From positions 578,602-642,601 of the forward strand of contig NZ_JXQD01000024.1 in the NCBI RefSeq assembly GCF_002100145.1: a DNA stretch of 64,000 bases, in the 5' to 3' direction. The first letter of the stretch is position 1. The number at the start of each line of letters is the position of its first letter. The translations under genes and the position numbers were made by a program. This DNA is from Vibrio sp. qd031 (GTDB taxonomy: Bacteria; Pseudomonadota; Gammaproteobacteria; Enterobacterales; Vibrionaceae). The notes below the pieces were generated by a model. The model made no database searches, had not been told where the DNA came from, and saw only the letters and a program-made list of their open reading frames with translations. Of this stretch, positions 1-10,763 are shown piece by piece.

Positions 1-477
1 GCAAACGGCATGACAGGCAATATGATCCGTGCTGGACAGTATCTGTTAGTGCCAACCTCAACCACCGATGACAAATCCTATGCACTCAGTGCAGCCAATC
101 GCTTGGAAGAAACACAATCTAAAGCGCGCGGACAGCATAAAATGGACTACACCGTGGTCAGCGGCGATAATCTTTGGACCATTGCTAAAGCGCATAAAGT
201 AACGCACCAAGATCTTGCCCGCTGGAATGGTATGGGGCCTCGCGACACACTGCGTATTGGGCAAAAGTTGGTGATTTGGAAAGACAATAACCAAGGTGAA
301 ATCATTCGCACGGTTTACTACAAGGTGCGCAGTGGTGACACCATCAGTGGTATCGCATCACGATTCAAAGTTCGCAGCTCGGACATTATTCAATGGAACA
401 GTCTGCAAAATCGTAAATATTTACAGCCTGGCCAAAACCTCAAGCTGTATGTCGATGTGACCAAAGTGAGTGTCTAG
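1..477 (+). CDS. mltD: Membrane-bound lytic murein transglycosylase D, C-terminal part (5' end outside window)
   Basis: The frame is open from the first base, so this is the 3' end of a longer gene. The visible part is a chain of LysM peptidoglycan-binding modules: the tail of one (ending RAGQYLLVP), a complete one starting YTVVSGDNLW at about base 145, and another starting YYKVRSGDT at about base 312 and ending near the stop. Tandem C-terminal LysM modules are characteristic of MltD, which cleaves glycan strands at the cell wall with an N-terminal SLT-type domain that would lie upstream. The catalytic domain is not visible, so another LysM-bearing wall enzyme is possible. Its stop codon overlaps that of the convergent gene (shared CTAG at 474-477). 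Confidence 0.85.
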   Translation, partial: ANGMTGNMIRAGQYLLVPTSTTDDKSYALSAANRLEETQSKARGQHKMDYTVVSGDNLWTIAKAHKVTHQDLARWNGMGPRDTLRIGQKLVIWKDNNQGEIIRTVYYKVRSGDTISGIASRFKVRSSDIIQWNSLQNRKYLQPGQNLKLYVDVTKVSV

Positions 478-1361
478 TTGAGAGTAAACTCTACCCATAA
501 CGCGTTATGATCTGAGGCTGAAGTGTTAATCACTTCAGCCTTTTTTAGTTGCAGGCCTCGATAGAAGATATGATCTAATGGCTGCCCCGTAATGGCAAAA
601 GTAGTACGCAAATCAGGTGTAAATTGAGCTTCTTTCAGCCCTAGAGTACGCATCACGTTCTTGGCTTTAGCCTGCCTAGTTTCGCTCCAAGTATTAAAGT
701 CTCCGGCGAATATGGCAGGGCCTTGATGCTCAATGAGGGCTTGTTCCAACTCGGCCAGTTGCTGTTCAAACTCTTCAGTACCTAAAGTGAAGTTTACCGC
801 ATGTAAGTTGACCACCCACAGCGAGTCTCCATTGGACAATTGGTAAGAGGCAAACAGAGCCGATTTAGGTAATTGTAACCAAGGCTCGGTTTCAAATACT
901 GCGCATACTTTCTCTGGCAAGCGCTGTGACAAGTTAAACACACCTGAGCTTTTATCAAACACTTCAAACGCACTCGCCTGCTGGCCAAACCAATCGAGCT
1001 GATTTAACCAATTTACAAATGAGGGCGACAAAGACACTTCTTGCAGCAAGCTCAATTCGGTTCTTGCCAGCAATTGAAGTAACTCGGAGTCCCACCCATC
1101 ATTTTTTTGTTTATAAATGTTCCATGACAGCACTCTAAGCTGTCCTTGATTGTCTAAAGGCTCTAACGGCTCCATCTTTAAACAAAAGGCGTTGTTATGC
1201 CCGTGAGTCAGCTGATTAGGACTGACCGCGTCATCGTTTACCAGCGCAATAGGCGCATGCTCAGAGAGCGTAAATACTAATGGAGAGACAAACCATTGCC
1301 AACCGCCATACAGCGCCACTAAAAGTAACGAAAAAGTGAGGCAACGTTTTAAAAAAGACAT
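474..1361 (-). CDS. Endonuclease/exonuclease/phosphatase (EEP) family protein, YafD-like, membrane-anchored
   Basis: The protein is 295 aa. A hydrophobic N-terminal segment (about residues 5-25) predicts a membrane anchor. The EEP (DNase I/exonuclease III-like) signatures are present in order: SWNIYKQ (metal-binding Asn), LLQEVS (Glu), NLHAVNF (His), AGDFNTW (Asp/Asn) and the C-terminal SDHNALW (catalytic Asp-His). The family hydrolyses phosphodiesters or phosphomonoesters in a metal-dependent way; the substrate cannot be read from sequence. I chose the ATG at 1361 because GGGGA lies 5 nt upstream; the TTG four codons earlier has no such site. The stop codon overlaps that of convergent mltD, and mltD's terminator lies within the codons just before SDH. 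Confidence 0.8.
   Translation of the reverse strand: MSFLKRCLTFSLLLVALYGGWQWFVSPLVFTLSEHAPIALVNDDAVSPNQLTHGHNNAFCLKMEPLEPLDNQGQLRVLSWNIYKQKNDGWDSELLQLLARTELSLLQEVSLSPSFVNWLNQLDWFGQQASAFEVFDKSSGVFNLSQRLPEKVCAVFETEPWLQLPKSALFASYQLSNGDSLWVVNLHAVNFTLGTEEFEQQLAELEQALIEHQGPAIFAGDFNTWSETRQAKAKNVMRTLGLKEAQFTPDLRTTFAITGQPLDHIFYRGLQLKKAEVINTSASDHNALWVEFTLN
515..546 (+). terminator. Intrinsic terminator of mltD, inside the opposing coding region
   Basis: The arms GGCTGAAGTG (516-525) and CACTTCAGCC (531-540) form a perfect 10-bp stem with a TTAAT loop. Six T residues follow on the plus strand (541-546), as expected for mltD transcription. The hairpin lies wholly within the 3' codons of the minus-strand EEP-family gene. 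Confidence 0.85.
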
Positions 1362-1392
1362 AGTTTTCCCCAAGCATGGAGGTGGATTTAGA

Positions 1393-1441
1393 GCAAAAAA
1401 AAGACCAAGCTATTCTAGCGTTAGCTGATAGCATGATCTTT
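1393..1441 (-). terminator. Intrinsic terminator after glnB
   Basis: The arms at 1400-1413 and 1428-1441 pair over 14 positions, with one G-U wobble and one mismatch on the minus-strand RNA. A run of eight T residues follows on the minus strand. It lies 45 bases beyond the glnB stop. Confidence 0.75.
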
Positions 1442-1485
1442 TTCATTGCTGCAATTTAAGAAAAGCAGGGAGCGATAGAATGTGC

Positions 1486-1827
<342 letters not shown>

Positions 1828-1842
1828 TTACTCGTCTAATGG

Positions 1843-2151
1843 TTATTTAAGGCTTGCGTAGTACGCCGCCAAGTTTTCAATGTCTGTATCGTTTAGCAAC
1901 GAAGCTTGTGCCTGCATAACTGCGGCCAATCCACCCGTACGCTGCTTCTGTTTGTAGGCTTTGAGAGAAGAGACAAGATAGGCCTCATTTTGACCTTTAA
2001 TATTTGGGTAACCGGCAATGACCGCAATACCATCAGCGCCGTGACAGGCAGCACATATCGCTGATTTGGCTTTTCCCGCTTCAATATCTGCGGCAAACGT
2101 CACTTGTGAAGTAAGCGCTAAAGTTGCTGCAATAACTAATAACTTTTTCAT
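1843..2151 (-). CDS. Class I c-type cytochrome (c553/c5-like), periplasmic
   Basis: The protein is about 102 aa, with an Ala/Leu-rich signal peptide ([10 protein letters not shown] to the region of TFAADIEAG) and one heme-binding CAACH motif. The following [17 protein letters not shown] and the C-terminal [11 protein letters not shown] helix are typical of small soluble monoheme cytochromes that shuttle electrons in the periplasm. The axial Met is probably in AAVMQAQ. The ATG at 2151 is preferred over the one at 2160, which sits directly against the AAAGG motif. It lies immediately upstream of glnB; I know of no functional reason for the pairing. Confidence 0.85.
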   Translation of the reverse strand: MKKLLVIAATLALTSQVTFAADIEAGKAKSAICAACHGADGIAVIAGYPNIKGQNEAYLVSSLKAYKQKQRTGGLAAVMQAQASLLNDTDIENLAAYYASLK

Positions 2152-2208
2152 AGCTTCCATACCTTTAGATGTCTATTAGAATAATTATTACACGATAGTG
2201 TGCCACGA

Positions 2209-3567
2209 CTAGTGCTCTTTTTTCCACATAACTTTGTAACCCGTGCCACAAAATCGTTGATCCGTAAATAGCCCTGCGACGGCTATGACGGTTAGTTGCT
2301 GCAATACTATAGGGTATCGTTGCCGCAACCATGGTGGAACAGAGTACTCTTGCCAAAGTTTTTTAAGTTTGCGTGAACCACTTCGCCCAACAGGCTTGGC
2401 TTTAAGCCCTGCGGAGTTATACGACACAGTTAATCCACTCAGATCAGAGCTATCACTAATATTGCCCACCCAAAAACAGTGATCCTCGATGAGAGTATCA
2501 TCTGAGAACACCCCAATAGTCCCTTGTTGTGCTGGAAGCTCCACCCAAGTCTCTAAAGGCAATGGTTGCTGCCAATCAGACAGCTCAGGCAGGCTATCGA
2601 CAATATAGAGCGCATTTTGAAAACGACGAAGCTGCCCATTTTCGAGCTCTACAATTGGGGTTGCATCCGCCTTAGCACTCAACACTTGATTGAGAATCTG
2701 ATTGAGAATTTTTTGCGAAGGCATCAGCCGCCCTCTCTCTGCAAACCACATACGCACAAGCCTTTTTTGCGTCAAACACGACTGCTCAAGCAATGGAGCA
2801 ATTAACAGCGCATCATTGTGCAGACAATGCTGGTAGATAGGCGTAAGCAACTCGGTAAGCAGTTGTTCTTGCTCGGCACAGAGGGCAGTACTTTTAATGA
2901 CCTGCTGGGTCACTTGTGGCCAACGCTGCTTGATGCTAGGGATAATATCGTGTCGCAGAAAGTTACGGTCAAAACGAGTATCGGTATTGCTTTCATCTTC
3001 AACCCACTCTAATTCAAGCGAGGTGGCGTAATCATACAGTTCGTTGCGATCGCACCCCAAGAGTGGACGCAGCAGAACACCATCATGAAATATACGACTC
3101 ATCGCCATTGAAGACAGCCCCTTTGGACCACTGCCTCGTTTCAATGCCAATAAAAAGGTTTCAAATTGGTCGTCTGCATGATGGCCGGTCAGTAAAAGTG
3201 TTCGTTTATCGATGTACTGAGCCAACGCCTGATATCGAGCGTCTCTGGCTTGCTGCTCAAGGCTAAGCCTTGAACCGAACTCAACCGTTACCTTTTCGCA
3301 TACAAACTCTATCGACAGCGCTTCGCACCACGCTTTACATTGTTGAGCCCACACATCAGCATTTTCACTGAGCCCGTGGTGCACATGAATGGCTTGTATC
3401 TCCCATTCAGGGAGCACATTATTGTGGCGCTGAGTATCACGCAGCGTCGCAAGCAACTGTAATAGAACTCGAGAATCTAGACCACCACTTAACCCCAATA
3501 CTAGACGGTTGTGCGATGCACGAAATGGTTCAAGTTGTGACGCAAGCGTGGAGAGCAAGTGTGTCAA
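2209..3567 (-). CDS. tilS: tRNA(Ile)-lysidine synthase
   Basis: TilS attaches lysine to C34 of tRNA-Ile(CAU), so that it reads AUA and is charged with Ile. The N-terminal PP-loop ATP pyrophosphatase motif SGGLDSRVLL is present, followed by the HVHHGLSENADVW and LLTGHHADDQFET segments of the family and a C-terminal substrate-binding domain. The start is set at a TTG (3567) because AGAGGG lies 5 nt upstream. An in-frame TTG at 3588 would overlap the upstream terminator. The resulting length is 452 aa. It lies downstream of accA, separated by a terminator. Confidence 0.92.
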   Translation of the reverse strand: MTHLLSTLASQLEPFRASHNRLVLGLSGGLDSRVLLQLLATLRDTQRHNNVLPEWEIQAIHVHHGLSENADVWAQQCKAWCEALSIEFVCEKVTVEFGSRLSLEQQARDARYQALAQYIDKRTLLLTGHHADDQFETFLLALKRGSGPKGLSSMAMSRIFHDGVLLRPLLGCDRNELYDYATSLELEWVEDESNTDTRFDRNFLRHDIIPSIKQRWPQVTQQVIKSTALCAEQEQLLTELLTPIYQHCLHNDALLIAPLLEQSCLTQKRLVRMWFAERGRLMPSQKILNQILNQVLSAKADATPIVELENGQLRRFQNALYIVDSLPELSDWQQPLPLETWVELPAQQGTIGVFSDDTLIEDHCFWVGNISDSSDLSGLTVSYNSAGLKAKPVGRSGSRKLKKLWQEYSVPPWLRQRYPIVLQQLTVIAVAGLFTDQRFCGTGYKVMWKKEH

Positions 3568-3586
3568 GTTGTCCCTCTTCAATGAC

Positions 3587-3610
3587 AAAAAGCGAGCTAA
3601 TTAGCTCGCT
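3587..3610 (-). terminator. Intrinsic terminator after accA
   Basis: A perfect 20-base palindrome at 3591-3610 (arms AGCGAGCTAA and TTAGCTCGCT) is followed on the minus strand by a T run at 3587-3591. It separates accA from tilS, leaving tilS dependent on read-through or its own promoter. Confidence 0.75.
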
Positions 3611-3630
3611 CTGAAAGTAGTTGCTATAGA

Positions 3631-4590
3631 TTAGCAGTAACCGTAGTTCATTAATCGCTGATAGCGACGATCTTGTAACTGCTCAACATCAAGACCATCG
3701 AGGTCTTCAAGTTGCTTTAACAGCGTCTGTTTAATGTTTTCTGCAACCGCAGGGTAATCACGGTGCGCGCCACCCAGTGGCTCTTCGATCACCGAATCAA
3801 TCAACTCTAGATCTTTTAGCTTCGACGCCACAAGGCCCATTGCTTCAGCAGCTTGCGGAGCTTTAGCTGAATCACGCCATAAGATGGATGCACACCCTTC
3901 TGGTGAGATTACTGAATATGTTGAGTACTGCAGCATATTGACGTAGTCACCAACACCGATAGCCAAAGCACCCCCTGATCCGCCTTCACCGACCACGTTA
4001 CAAATAACAGGCACTTTCAGACCCGCCATTACTTTTAGGTTGGTTGCGATAGCTTCTGATTGGCCACGCTCTTCTGCACCAACGCCCGGGTAAGCACCCG
4101 CAGTATCAATAAAGGTAATGATTGGCATGTTAAAGCGCTCAGCCATTTTCATTAAGCGCAACGCTTTACGGTAGCCTTCTGGTTTTGGGCTACCAAAATT
4201 ACGCTTCACTTTATCTTTCGTATCCCGACCTTTTTGATGGCCAATCACCATCACTGGACGACCTTCCAGTCGTGCCATACCTGCAACAATGGACTTGTCG
4301 TCAGCAAATGCACGATCCCCTGCGAGCTCATCAAACTCGGTAAAGATAAGATCCAAGTAATCCAGGGTATAAGGACGTTGCGGGTGACGAGCCAGTTGCG
4401 CAACTTGCCACGCACCTAAATCGCCAAAAATTTTCTTTTTAAGCTCTAAACTTTTCTTCTCGAGTTGTTTGATCTCTTTGTCCAGATCAACACCGTCTTC
4501 AACACCACGGCTTGAAACATCGCGTAGGGCTTCTATTTTTGCTTCCAATTCTTCAATCGGTTTTTCAAACTCTAGAAAGTTTAAACTCAT
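3631..4590 (-). CDS. accA: Acetyl-CoA carboxylase carboxyltransferase subunit alpha
   Basis: At 319 aa this is the usual AccA length. With AccD it transfers the carboxyl group from carboxybiotin to acetyl-CoA, giving malonyl-CoA for fatty acid synthesis. The start [19 protein letters not shown], the [15 protein letters not shown] segment, [11 protein letters not shown], and the Gly-rich [12 protein letters not shown] oxyanion region all match AccA. The gene follows dnaE by 41 bases on the same strand, the arrangement known from E. coli (dnaE-accA). Confidence 0.97.
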   Translation of the reverse strand: MSLNFLEFEKPIEELEAKIEALRDVSSRGVEDGVDLDKEIKQLEKKSLELKKKIFGDLGAWQVAQLARHPQRPYTLDYLDLIFTEFDELAGDRAFADDKSIVAGMARLEGRPVMVIGHQKGRDTKDKVKRNFGSPKPEGYRKALRLMKMAERFNMPIITFIDTAGAYPGVGAEERGQSEAIATNLKVMAGLKVPVICNVVGEGGSGGALAIGVGDYVNMLQYSTYSVISPEGCASILWRDSAKAPQAAEAMGLVASKLKDLELIDSVIEEPLGGAHRDYPAVAENIKQTLLKQLEDLDGLDVEQLQDRRYQRLMNYGYC

Positions 4591-4631
4591 CTAGGGATCC
4601 TTACTTATCAGCTTTGGCATTAAGCCAAAGA

Positions 4632-7600
4632 TCAGTTAAATTCCAGCTCAACTTGGTGTTTACCCAGCAGCTGTTGCAATTCGTCTATTAAGTCATCGTT
4701 TGGCGTTACTCGCCATTCTACCCCTAACGACAATTTGGCTCTAGCCTCTTGCCGTTGGTAGTAAACATGTATTGGCACCACACCACCACGGTGGGGCTCT
4801 AATATCTGAGTAAAACGTTCAAAGAATCGTTGATCAATTTGCGACTCTTGAATCGATACCGATAGGCCACGGGCAAATTTCTCTCTTGCTTGACCTAAGT
4901 CCATGACTTCGCGGGCGGACATTTTAAGGCCACCGTTAAAATCATCAAAGCTGACCTGTCCCGATACCACCAATATTTTGTCTTTTTCGAGAAGTTCAGC
5001 GTATTTATCTAATGCATCTGAGAATAGCATAACTTCCATTCTTCCGGAGCGATCATCTAGGGTCAAGATCCCAATTCGATTGCCTCGCTTGGTCGTCATC
5101 ACCTTAGCAGCGATCACCAGACCGGCTAAGGTTACACTCTGATCGCGTCGCGTTGGGGTGGCTGCATTCAAGCGACAACTGGTGTATTTGGTTAATTCTG
5201 TCAAATAAGCATTGATCGGGTGGCCTGTTAAATATAGCCCTAACGTCTCCCTCTCGCCCTCAAGCCATACCTTTTCAGGCCAAGGATCTGCTTGCGTATA
5301 TTTTTGTTCAACTTCCGAGTGAGTATCAGTTAATACGCCAAACATATCCGCCTGACCAAAAGCTTCTGCTTGATGATGTTGGCCTGCGGCCTTAACTGCA
5401 TCGTCAACCGACGCCATCATCGCAGCGCGGTGGGGCCCTAAGCGGTCCAGTGCACCGGCTTGGATCAGTTTCTCGATAACGCGTTTGTTTACTTTTTTGG
5501 TGTCTATTCGCGCACAAAAATCGAAGAGGTCTTTAAAGTAGCCGTCTTTATCTCGAGCTTCAATGATGTTTTCAATCGGGCCTTCACCCACCCCTTTGAT
5601 CGCACCAATGCCGTACACGATGGCACCTTCTTCATCCACATTAAAGCGATACACGCCGGCGTTAATGTCCGGTGGCAGCACCTTAAGCTTCATCCGGTGA
5701 CATTCGTCGACCAACCCGACCACTTTTTCGGTGTTATCCATATCGGCGGTCATTACCGCAGCCATAAATTCTGCCGGGTAGTGCGTTTTGAGCCACAGCG
5801 TCTGATAAGAAACGAGCGCATAGGCTGCTGAGTGCGATTTGTTAAATCCGTATCCGGCAAACTTTTCCACCAAATCGAAGATTTTCATCGCCAGTTCGCC
5901 ATCAACCCCGTTATTTTCGGCACCTTCACGGAAAATACTGCGCTGCTTGGCCATCTCTTCAGGCTTCTTCTTACCCATCGCTCGACGCAGCATATCAGCG
6001 CCGCCAAGGGTATAGCCTGCGAGAACCTGTGCTATTTGCATTACCTGCTCTTGATACAGGATGATGCCATAAGTCGGCTCTAGAATTTCCTGCAGCGAGT
6101 CATGCTGCCACTTTTCGTCCGGGTAGGAAATGGCTTCTCGACCGTGCTTGCGGTCAATGAAGTTATCTACCATGCCTGATTGCAATGGACCCGGTCTAAA
6201 CAGCGCAACCAATGCGATGATGTCCTCAAAACAGTCAGGCTGAAGACGTTTAATCAGGTCTTTCATACCACGAGATTCAAGCTGGAATACCGCGGTTGTT
6301 TCCGAGTTTTTAAGGGTTGTGAATGACGGCGGATCGATAAGGTTGATCGATTCGATTCGAACTGGCTCTTTACCTTGCTTTTCCAAACGAGGGTTAATAA
6401 GCCCTAATGCCCAATCGATAATGGTTAGCGTTCGAAGCCCCAAGAAGTCGAACTTAACCAGTCCTGCGGTTTCAACATCGTTTTTATCAAACTGAGTGAC
6501 TGGAAAGTTGCCATCTGCATCGGCGTAAATAGGGGCAAAATCGGTGATCGTCGTGGGTGAGATAACCACCCCGCCGGCGTGCTTACCCGCATTTCGAGTA
6601 CAGCCTTCCAGCTTACGACACATATCAATGAGATCACGAACTTCATCATCGGCTTCGTAAATTTCAGGAAGTTGTGGCTCGGCGTCAAACGCTTTTGCTA
6701 GCGTCATACCTGGATCGGGCGGGATAAGCTTTGAAATACGGTCTACAAAGCCGTAAGGGTGCCCCAGCACGCGGCCTACGTCTCGAATTACCGCTTTGGC
6801 CGCCATCGTACCAAAGGTTATGATTTGCGATACAGCGTCACGGCCATACATCTCGGCAACGTGATCGATCACCTGGTCGCGTTTATCCATGCAAAAATCG
6901 ACATCGAAATCGGGCATCGATACACGCTCAGGGTTTAAGAATCGTTCAAAAAGCAGGTCGTATTCCAATGGATCGAGGTCGGTAATATCCAGTGCATAGG
7001 CAACTAACGACCCCGCACCCGAGCCTCGCCCTGGGCCAACTGGCACTGCGTTGTCTTTTGACCATTGGATAAACTCCATAACGATCAAGAAGTAACCAGG
7101 GAAGCCCATGTCATTGATAACTTTAAGCTCGATCTCTAGGCGTTCATCGTATTCTGGTCGACGCTTGGCTCGCACCTCTTCATTGGGGAATAAAAACGCC
7201 AGACGTCGCTCCAACCCTTCTTGAGACTTTTTAACCAAAAAGTCTTCAATCTTCATCCCTTCCGTTGGGAAGTTTGGTAGGAAATACTCACCCAAGCGCA
7301 CGGTCACGTTACAGCGTTTGGCGATTTCTACGGAGTTTTGCAACGCTTCAGGAATGTCTTGAAACAGCTCCACCATCTCTTCTTCAGAACGCAGATATTG
7401 TTGATTACTGTAGAGTTTTGGTCGACGTGGGTCTTCGAGTGTATATCCATCATGGATCGCTACACGGATTTCATGAGCGTCGAAATCGTCGGTCGATAAA
7501 AAGACCACTTGGTTGGTGGCCACAACCGGCAAGTCACGCTCTGCAGCCAGTTCAAGGGCAAAATGTAAATAACTCTCTTCGTCTACTCTACCAGTACGTG

Positions 7601-8111
7601 TCAGTTCCAAGTAAAAGCGATCAGCAAAATGTTGCTGATAGAAATCGACGCATTGGTTCGCTAAGTCTGAGTTGCCTTTTAATAGAGCTTTACCTACTTC
7701 ACCGTCTTTGGCACCAGAAAGAACGATAAGGCCCTGGTTATATTTAGCAAGCCACTCTTTATCTATGACGGGGCTATGCTGTACGTGACCACGTAAATAC
7801 GCCTCAGAAATGAGTAACGTAAGGTTGTTGTAGCCCTTATTGTCAGACGCAAGCACAGTGATGTGAGTCAGCTCCTCACCCAACTCGTCGGACTGCATTA
7901 AGAAGTCGGCACCAATGATCGGCTTGATACCATTGTTGTGCGCGGCGTTGTAGTACTTCACCAATCCACATAAATTGGTGAAGTCGGTTAATGCCATGGC
8001 AGGCATACCCAATTCAGCGACTTTTTTAACAATAGGCGGTACTTTTGACACACCATCAATCATTGAAAAGTCACTGTGAACTCTTAAGTGAACAAACTTT
8101 GGATTAGACAT
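4632..8111 (-). CDS. dnaE: DNA polymerase III subunit alpha
   Basis: This is the replicative polymerase subunit, 1159 aa. An N-terminal PHP domain opens with [13 protein letters not shown]. The catalytic palm motif PDFDVDF falls near residue 401, with the two metal-binding Asp residues. [17 protein letters not shown] in the finger region and a C-terminal OB-fold region ([24 protein letters not shown]) are visible. The ATG at 8111 ([15 protein letters not shown]) gives the family N-terminus; an in-frame start six codons upstream overlaps rnhB. The gene starts 7 bases after rnhB ends, so it is probably translated from the same message. Confidence 0.97.
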   Translation of the reverse strand: MSNPKFVHLRVHSDFSMIDGVSKVPPIVKKVAELGMPAMALTDFTNLCGLVKYYNAAHNNGIKPIIGADFLMQSDELGEELTHITVLASDNKGYNNLTLLISEAYLRGHVQHSPVIDKEWLAKYNQGLIVLSGAKDGEVGKALLKGNSDLANQCVDFYQQHFADRFYLELTRTGRVDEESYLHFALELAAERDLPVVATNQVVFLSTDDFDAHEIRVAIHDGYTLEDPRRPKLYSNQQYLRSEEEMVELFQDIPEALQNSVEIAKRCNVTVRLGEYFLPNFPTEGMKIEDFLVKKSQEGLERRLAFLFPNEEVRAKRRPEYDERLEIELKVINDMGFPGYFLIVMEFIQWSKDNAVPVGPGRGSGAGSLVAYALDITDLDPLEYDLLFERFLNPERVSMPDFDVDFCMDKRDQVIDHVAEMYGRDAVSQIITFGTMAAKAVIRDVGRVLGHPYGFVDRISKLIPPDPGMTLAKAFDAEPQLPEIYEADDEVRDLIDMCRKLEGCTRNAGKHAGGVVISPTTITDFAPIYADADGNFPVTQFDKNDVETAGLVKFDFLGLRTLTIIDWALGLINPRLEKQGKEPVRIESINLIDPPSFTTLKNSETTAVFQLESRGMKDLIKRLQPDCFEDIIALVALFRPGPLQSGMVDNFIDRKHGREAISYPDEKWQHDSLQEILEPTYGIILYQEQVMQIAQVLAGYTLGGADMLRRAMGKKKPEEMAKQRSIFREGAENNGVDGELAMKIFDLVEKFAGYGFNKSHSAAYALVSYQTLWLKTHYPAEFMAAVMTADMDNTEKVVGLVDECHRMKLKVLPPDINAGVYRFNVDEEGAIVYGIGAIKGVGEGPIENIIEARDKDGYFKDLFDFCARIDTKKVNKRVIEKLIQAGALDRLGPHRAAMMASVDDAVKAAGQHHQAEAFGQADMFGVLTDTHSEVEQKYTQADPWPEKVWLEGERETLGLYLTGHPINAYLTELTKYTSCRLNAATPTRRDQSVTLAGLVIAAKVMTTKRGNRIGILTLDDRSGRMEVMLFSDALDKYAELLEKDKILVVSGQVSFDDFNGGLKMSAREVMDLGQAREKFARGLSVSIQESQIDQRFFERFTQILEPHRGGVVPIHVYYQRQEARAKLSLGVEWRVTPNDDLIDELQQLLGKHQVELEFN

Positions 8112-8118
8112 TACAGAT

Positions 8119-8736
8119 TCAGTCCTCAATTCCTAAAACGCGCTTCACCGGTTTAAAACTCTTGCGATACTGCTCAATCACACCAAACTCTTGGATAGCG
8201 GCGAAGTGCGCTTTGGTTGGATACCCTTTGTGCTGGGCAAAGCCAAACTGAGGATACTGTTTATCAAGCTCTTGCATGTCATTGTCACGGGCCACTTTCG
8301 CTATTATAGAGGCGGCGCTAATTTCAGGGACTCGTAAGTCTCCTTTGACCACGGCAATGGCGTCCATGGTCAATTCGGGCGTACGATTGCCGTCAATTAA
8401 CGCAAGATTTGGAGTGGTGGAAAGTCCATTGATCGCACGCTGCATCGCCACCATAGTAGCTTGCAAGATATTGAGCTGGTCTATTTCTTGTGGGGTGCAT
8501 CGACCGATGCACCACGCCAACGCTCGTTCTTTAATTAACGGCTCTAAAGCTAACCGTTTTTTCTCACTCAATTTTTTTGAGTCTGTCAGTCCTGGAATGG
8601 GGTTGTTAGGATCTAAGATTACTGCTGCGGTCACCACATCGCCAACAAGCGGGCCCCTGCCCACTTCATCAACGCCAGCAATGAAGGTATACCCACTAGG
8701 GTAATCAAACGGCTCGAGCTCTACAGCTTTGCTCAT
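8119..8736 (-). CDS. rnhB: Ribonuclease HII
   Basis: The protein (205 aa) cleaves RNA in RNA-DNA hybrids and single ribonucleotides in DNA. The type-2 RNase H signature GVDEVGRGP is at residues 21-29 (Asp23, Glu24), with a further acidic residue in ALIDGNRTP, and [11 protein letters not shown] in the second half. Its ATG overlaps the lpxB stop in ATGA (8733-8736), indicating translational coupling in the lpxB-rnhB-dnaE order shared with many gammaproteobacteria. Confidence 0.96.
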   Translation of the reverse strand: MSKAVELEPFDYPSGYTFIAGVDEVGRGPLVGDVVTAAVILDPNNPIPGLTDSKKLSEKKRLALEPLIKERALAWCIGRCTPQEIDQLNILQATMVAMQRAINGLSTTPNLALIDGNRTPELTMDAIAVVKGDLRVPEISAASIIAKVARDNDMQELDKQYPQFGFAQHKGYPTKAHFAAIQEFGVIEQYRKSFKPVKRVLGIED

Positions 8737-9899
8737 GACTTATTCTCTCTATCGATCAGCCTTAAAACAGCTTGCGCCGATTGCACATCGGCATCTTTAC
8801 GAATCATGTGATGCAACCTAGTGAACTCTTCGACCATAGGTTTCGACTCATCACCCAGAAGTCGAGTGACTTCTGCGCTGAGGTTATCGGGATTGCACTC
8901 TTCCAGTAAATACTCTTTGACCAACTCTCGATCGGATAAAATATTGGGTAGCGACACAAACTTACTTTTAACCAAGCGCTTAAGTAACCACGCGGTGACT
9001 GGATTAACGATATAGCCGACAACCATCGGACGCTTAATTAGCATACACTCTAATGCCACGGTGCCAGAGGCCAGCATCACCACATCACTTGCGGTCATAA
9101 CATCGGTAGCGGTGTCATTAACCAGCGTAAACTCTAGCTCTGGAGCAAATTCTCGCCACGCTTTCTCAAATTGCTGACGCCTTTTATCATTAACCAGTGC
9201 CACAACGAACCCCAACTCTGGATCGTCGGCGTGTAACTGTTTGCAGGTTTTAATAAAGGGTTCGCACAACTTTTCGAGCTCGGCACCACGGCTACCAGGC
9301 AATACAGCAAGGTAGCGCTTTTCACTGTCTAGGCCAAGTTTTACGCGCGCTGCTTGTTTATCCGAGTGCATTGGAATGGCGTCCGCCAACGTGTGCCCCA
9401 CAAACTCACAAGGCACATCAAACTTGTCGTAAAAAGCCTTTTCGAACGGAAGTAAAGCCAAAACCAAGTTGGTTGCTTTGGCAATGCCGTGGATGCGACC
9501 TTGTCGCCACGCCCAGACGGAGGGGCTCACATAATGAACCGTCTTAATTCCCGCATCTTTAAGATCGCGCTCTAAACGCAGATTGAAGTCTGGTGCATCA
9601 ATGCCAACAAACACGTCGGGTGGATTAGCAATAAATTCATCGACTAACCCTTTTTTGACTTTTAAAAGTCGTGGCAAGCGACCTAATACTTCGACCAACC
9701 CCATGACCGAAAGCTCTTCCATGTCAAACAGAGAGCGGCAACCCAATGCATTCATTTTTGGCCCACCGATACCGACGAACTCGGCATGGGGATGCTCGGC
9801 CAAAATAGCCTTGATAAAACCTTCGCCTAACGTATCACCAGAAAGCTCGCCAGCGACAATACCAATTCTAAGTGGCGATGTTTTTTGTCCTGTTTCCAT
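8733..9899 (-). CDS. lpxB: Lipid-A-disaccharide synthase
   Basis: LpxB (388 aa, GT19 family) joins UDP-2,3-diacylglucosamine and lipid X to make the lipid A disaccharide at the inner membrane. Diagnostic segments are [14 protein letters not shown] near the N-terminus, [26 protein letters not shown] and [12 protein letters not shown]. It is followed by rnhB with a 4-base overlap. A terminator hairpin separates it from lpxA upstream, so expression may depend partly on read-through. Confidence 0.97.
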   Translation of the reverse strand: METGQKTSPLRIGIVAGELSGDTLGEGFIKAILAEHPHAEFVGIGGPKMNALGCRSLFDMEELSVMGLVEVLGRLPRLLKVKKGLVDEFIANPPDVFVGIDAPDFNLRLERDLKDAGIKTVHYVSPSVWAWRQGRIHGIAKATNLVLALLPFEKAFYDKFDVPCEFVGHTLADAIPMHSDKQAARVKLGLDSEKRYLAVLPGSRGAELEKLCEPFIKTCKQLHADDPELGFVVALVNDKRRQQFEKAWREFAPELEFTLVNDTATDVMTASDVVMLASGTVALECMLIKRPMVVGYIVNPVTAWLLKRLVKSKFVSLPNILSDRELVKEYLLEECNPDNLSAEVTRLLGDESKPMVEEFTRLHHMIRKDADVQSAQAVLRLIDRENKS

Positions 9900-9923
9900 G
9901 AAAAATGCTACCTAATTAACGAC

Positions 9924-9951
9924 AAAAAGATCGCATTAAAGCGATCTTTTT
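9924..9951 (-). terminator. Intercistronic terminator-like hairpin between lpxA and lpxB
   Basis: The arms AAAAAGATCGC (9924-9934) and GCGATCTTTTT (9941-9951) form an 11-bp stem with a 6-nt loop. A and T runs flank both sides, so it could work in either direction. It lies between two genes of the same pathway and direction. Confidence 0.7.
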
Positions 9952-9973
9952 AGCTTAACTCAATTCCCAACTA

Positions 9974-10762
9974 TTAACGAATAATGCCACGTTCAGTTGT
10001 GTCGAGCATATCAATAAATCGCTGTATCGATGGTGTCTCTTTAGCCATCTCAATCAACACTGGGCGAGTTTCCGTCAAGGTGTTTCCTGAGCGATAAATC
10101 TCTTTGTACGCTTTAAACAACGTACGAATCTCGGCTTTTTCAAACCCATTACGTTGTAAACCCACTTTATTGAGTCCAAACGGTGTCGCGTGGTTACCTT
10201 GCGCCAATACGTACGGTGGAACGTCTTGTACAACCGCGCTGCACCCGCCAACATACGCGTAGGCACCAACAGTACAAAATGGGTGGATCGCCGACAGTGC
10301 CATTACCCCAGCGTAATCGCCAACGGTCACGTGGCCGCCCAGTATCGCGTTATTACCTATATGAGTATGGTTACCCACAATCACATCGTGAGCGATATGA
10401 GCGTTAACACACAATAGATTGTCGTTACCAATCACTGTTTCATACTTGTCTTGTGTGGTGCCGCGATGAATCTGCGCACTCTCACGAATGACGTTGCGGT
10501 CACCGATGATCACTTTCGTATCTTCGCCACCGTATTTTTTATCTTGGTTTTCTTCACCAATCACGGCCTGTGGGAAAATACGGTTGTCTTTACCAATAAT
10601 AGTGTGGCCTTTGATTACCACGTGAGACATCACTTCTGTACCTTCACCAATGACAATATTGCCCGAGATGTAGGTAAATGGACCAACGGTTACGTTAGCT
10701 TCGAGAGTGACATCACCTTCAATCACCGCTGAAGGGTGAACGCTTGCTGATGGATGGATCAT
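9974..10762 (-). CDS. lpxA: UDP-N-acetylglucosamine O-acyltransferase
   Basis: LpxA (262 aa) performs the first step of lipid A synthesis, 3-O-acylation of UDP-GlcNAc by hydroxyacyl-ACP. The N-terminal two thirds are hexapeptide repeats of a left-handed beta-helix (for example VIEGDVTLEANVTVGPF). The catalytic His lies in AHIAHDVIVG, and a helical C-terminal domain follows. The ATG at 10762 gives the canonical MIHPSASVHPSAVIEG start. The fabZ stop ends one base upstream, implying cotranslation. Confidence 0.97.
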   Translation of the reverse strand: MIHPSASVHPSAVIEGDVTLEANVTVGPFTYISGNIVIGEGTEVMSHVVIKGHTIIGKDNRIFPQAVIGEENQDKKYGGEDTKVIIGDRNVIRESAQIHRGTTQDKYETVIGNDNLLCVNAHIAHDVIVGNHTHIGNNAILGGHVTVGDYAGVMALSAIHPFCTVGAYAYVGGCSAVVQDVPPYVLAQGNHATPFGLNKVGLQRNGFEKAEIRTLFKAYKEIYRSGNTLTETRPVLIEMAKETPSIQRFIDMLDTTERGIIR

Positions 10763-10763
10763 A

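Noticed and set aside
3568..3588. tilS start at the upstream TTG (3588)
   Set aside because: It would place the first codons on the accA terminator's T run, with no ribosome site in front. The TTG at 3567 has AGAGGG 5 nt upstream.
10183..10732. Plus-strand open frames opposite lpxA
   Set aside because: They are antisense shadows of a conserved gene, without ribosome sites or family resemblance.
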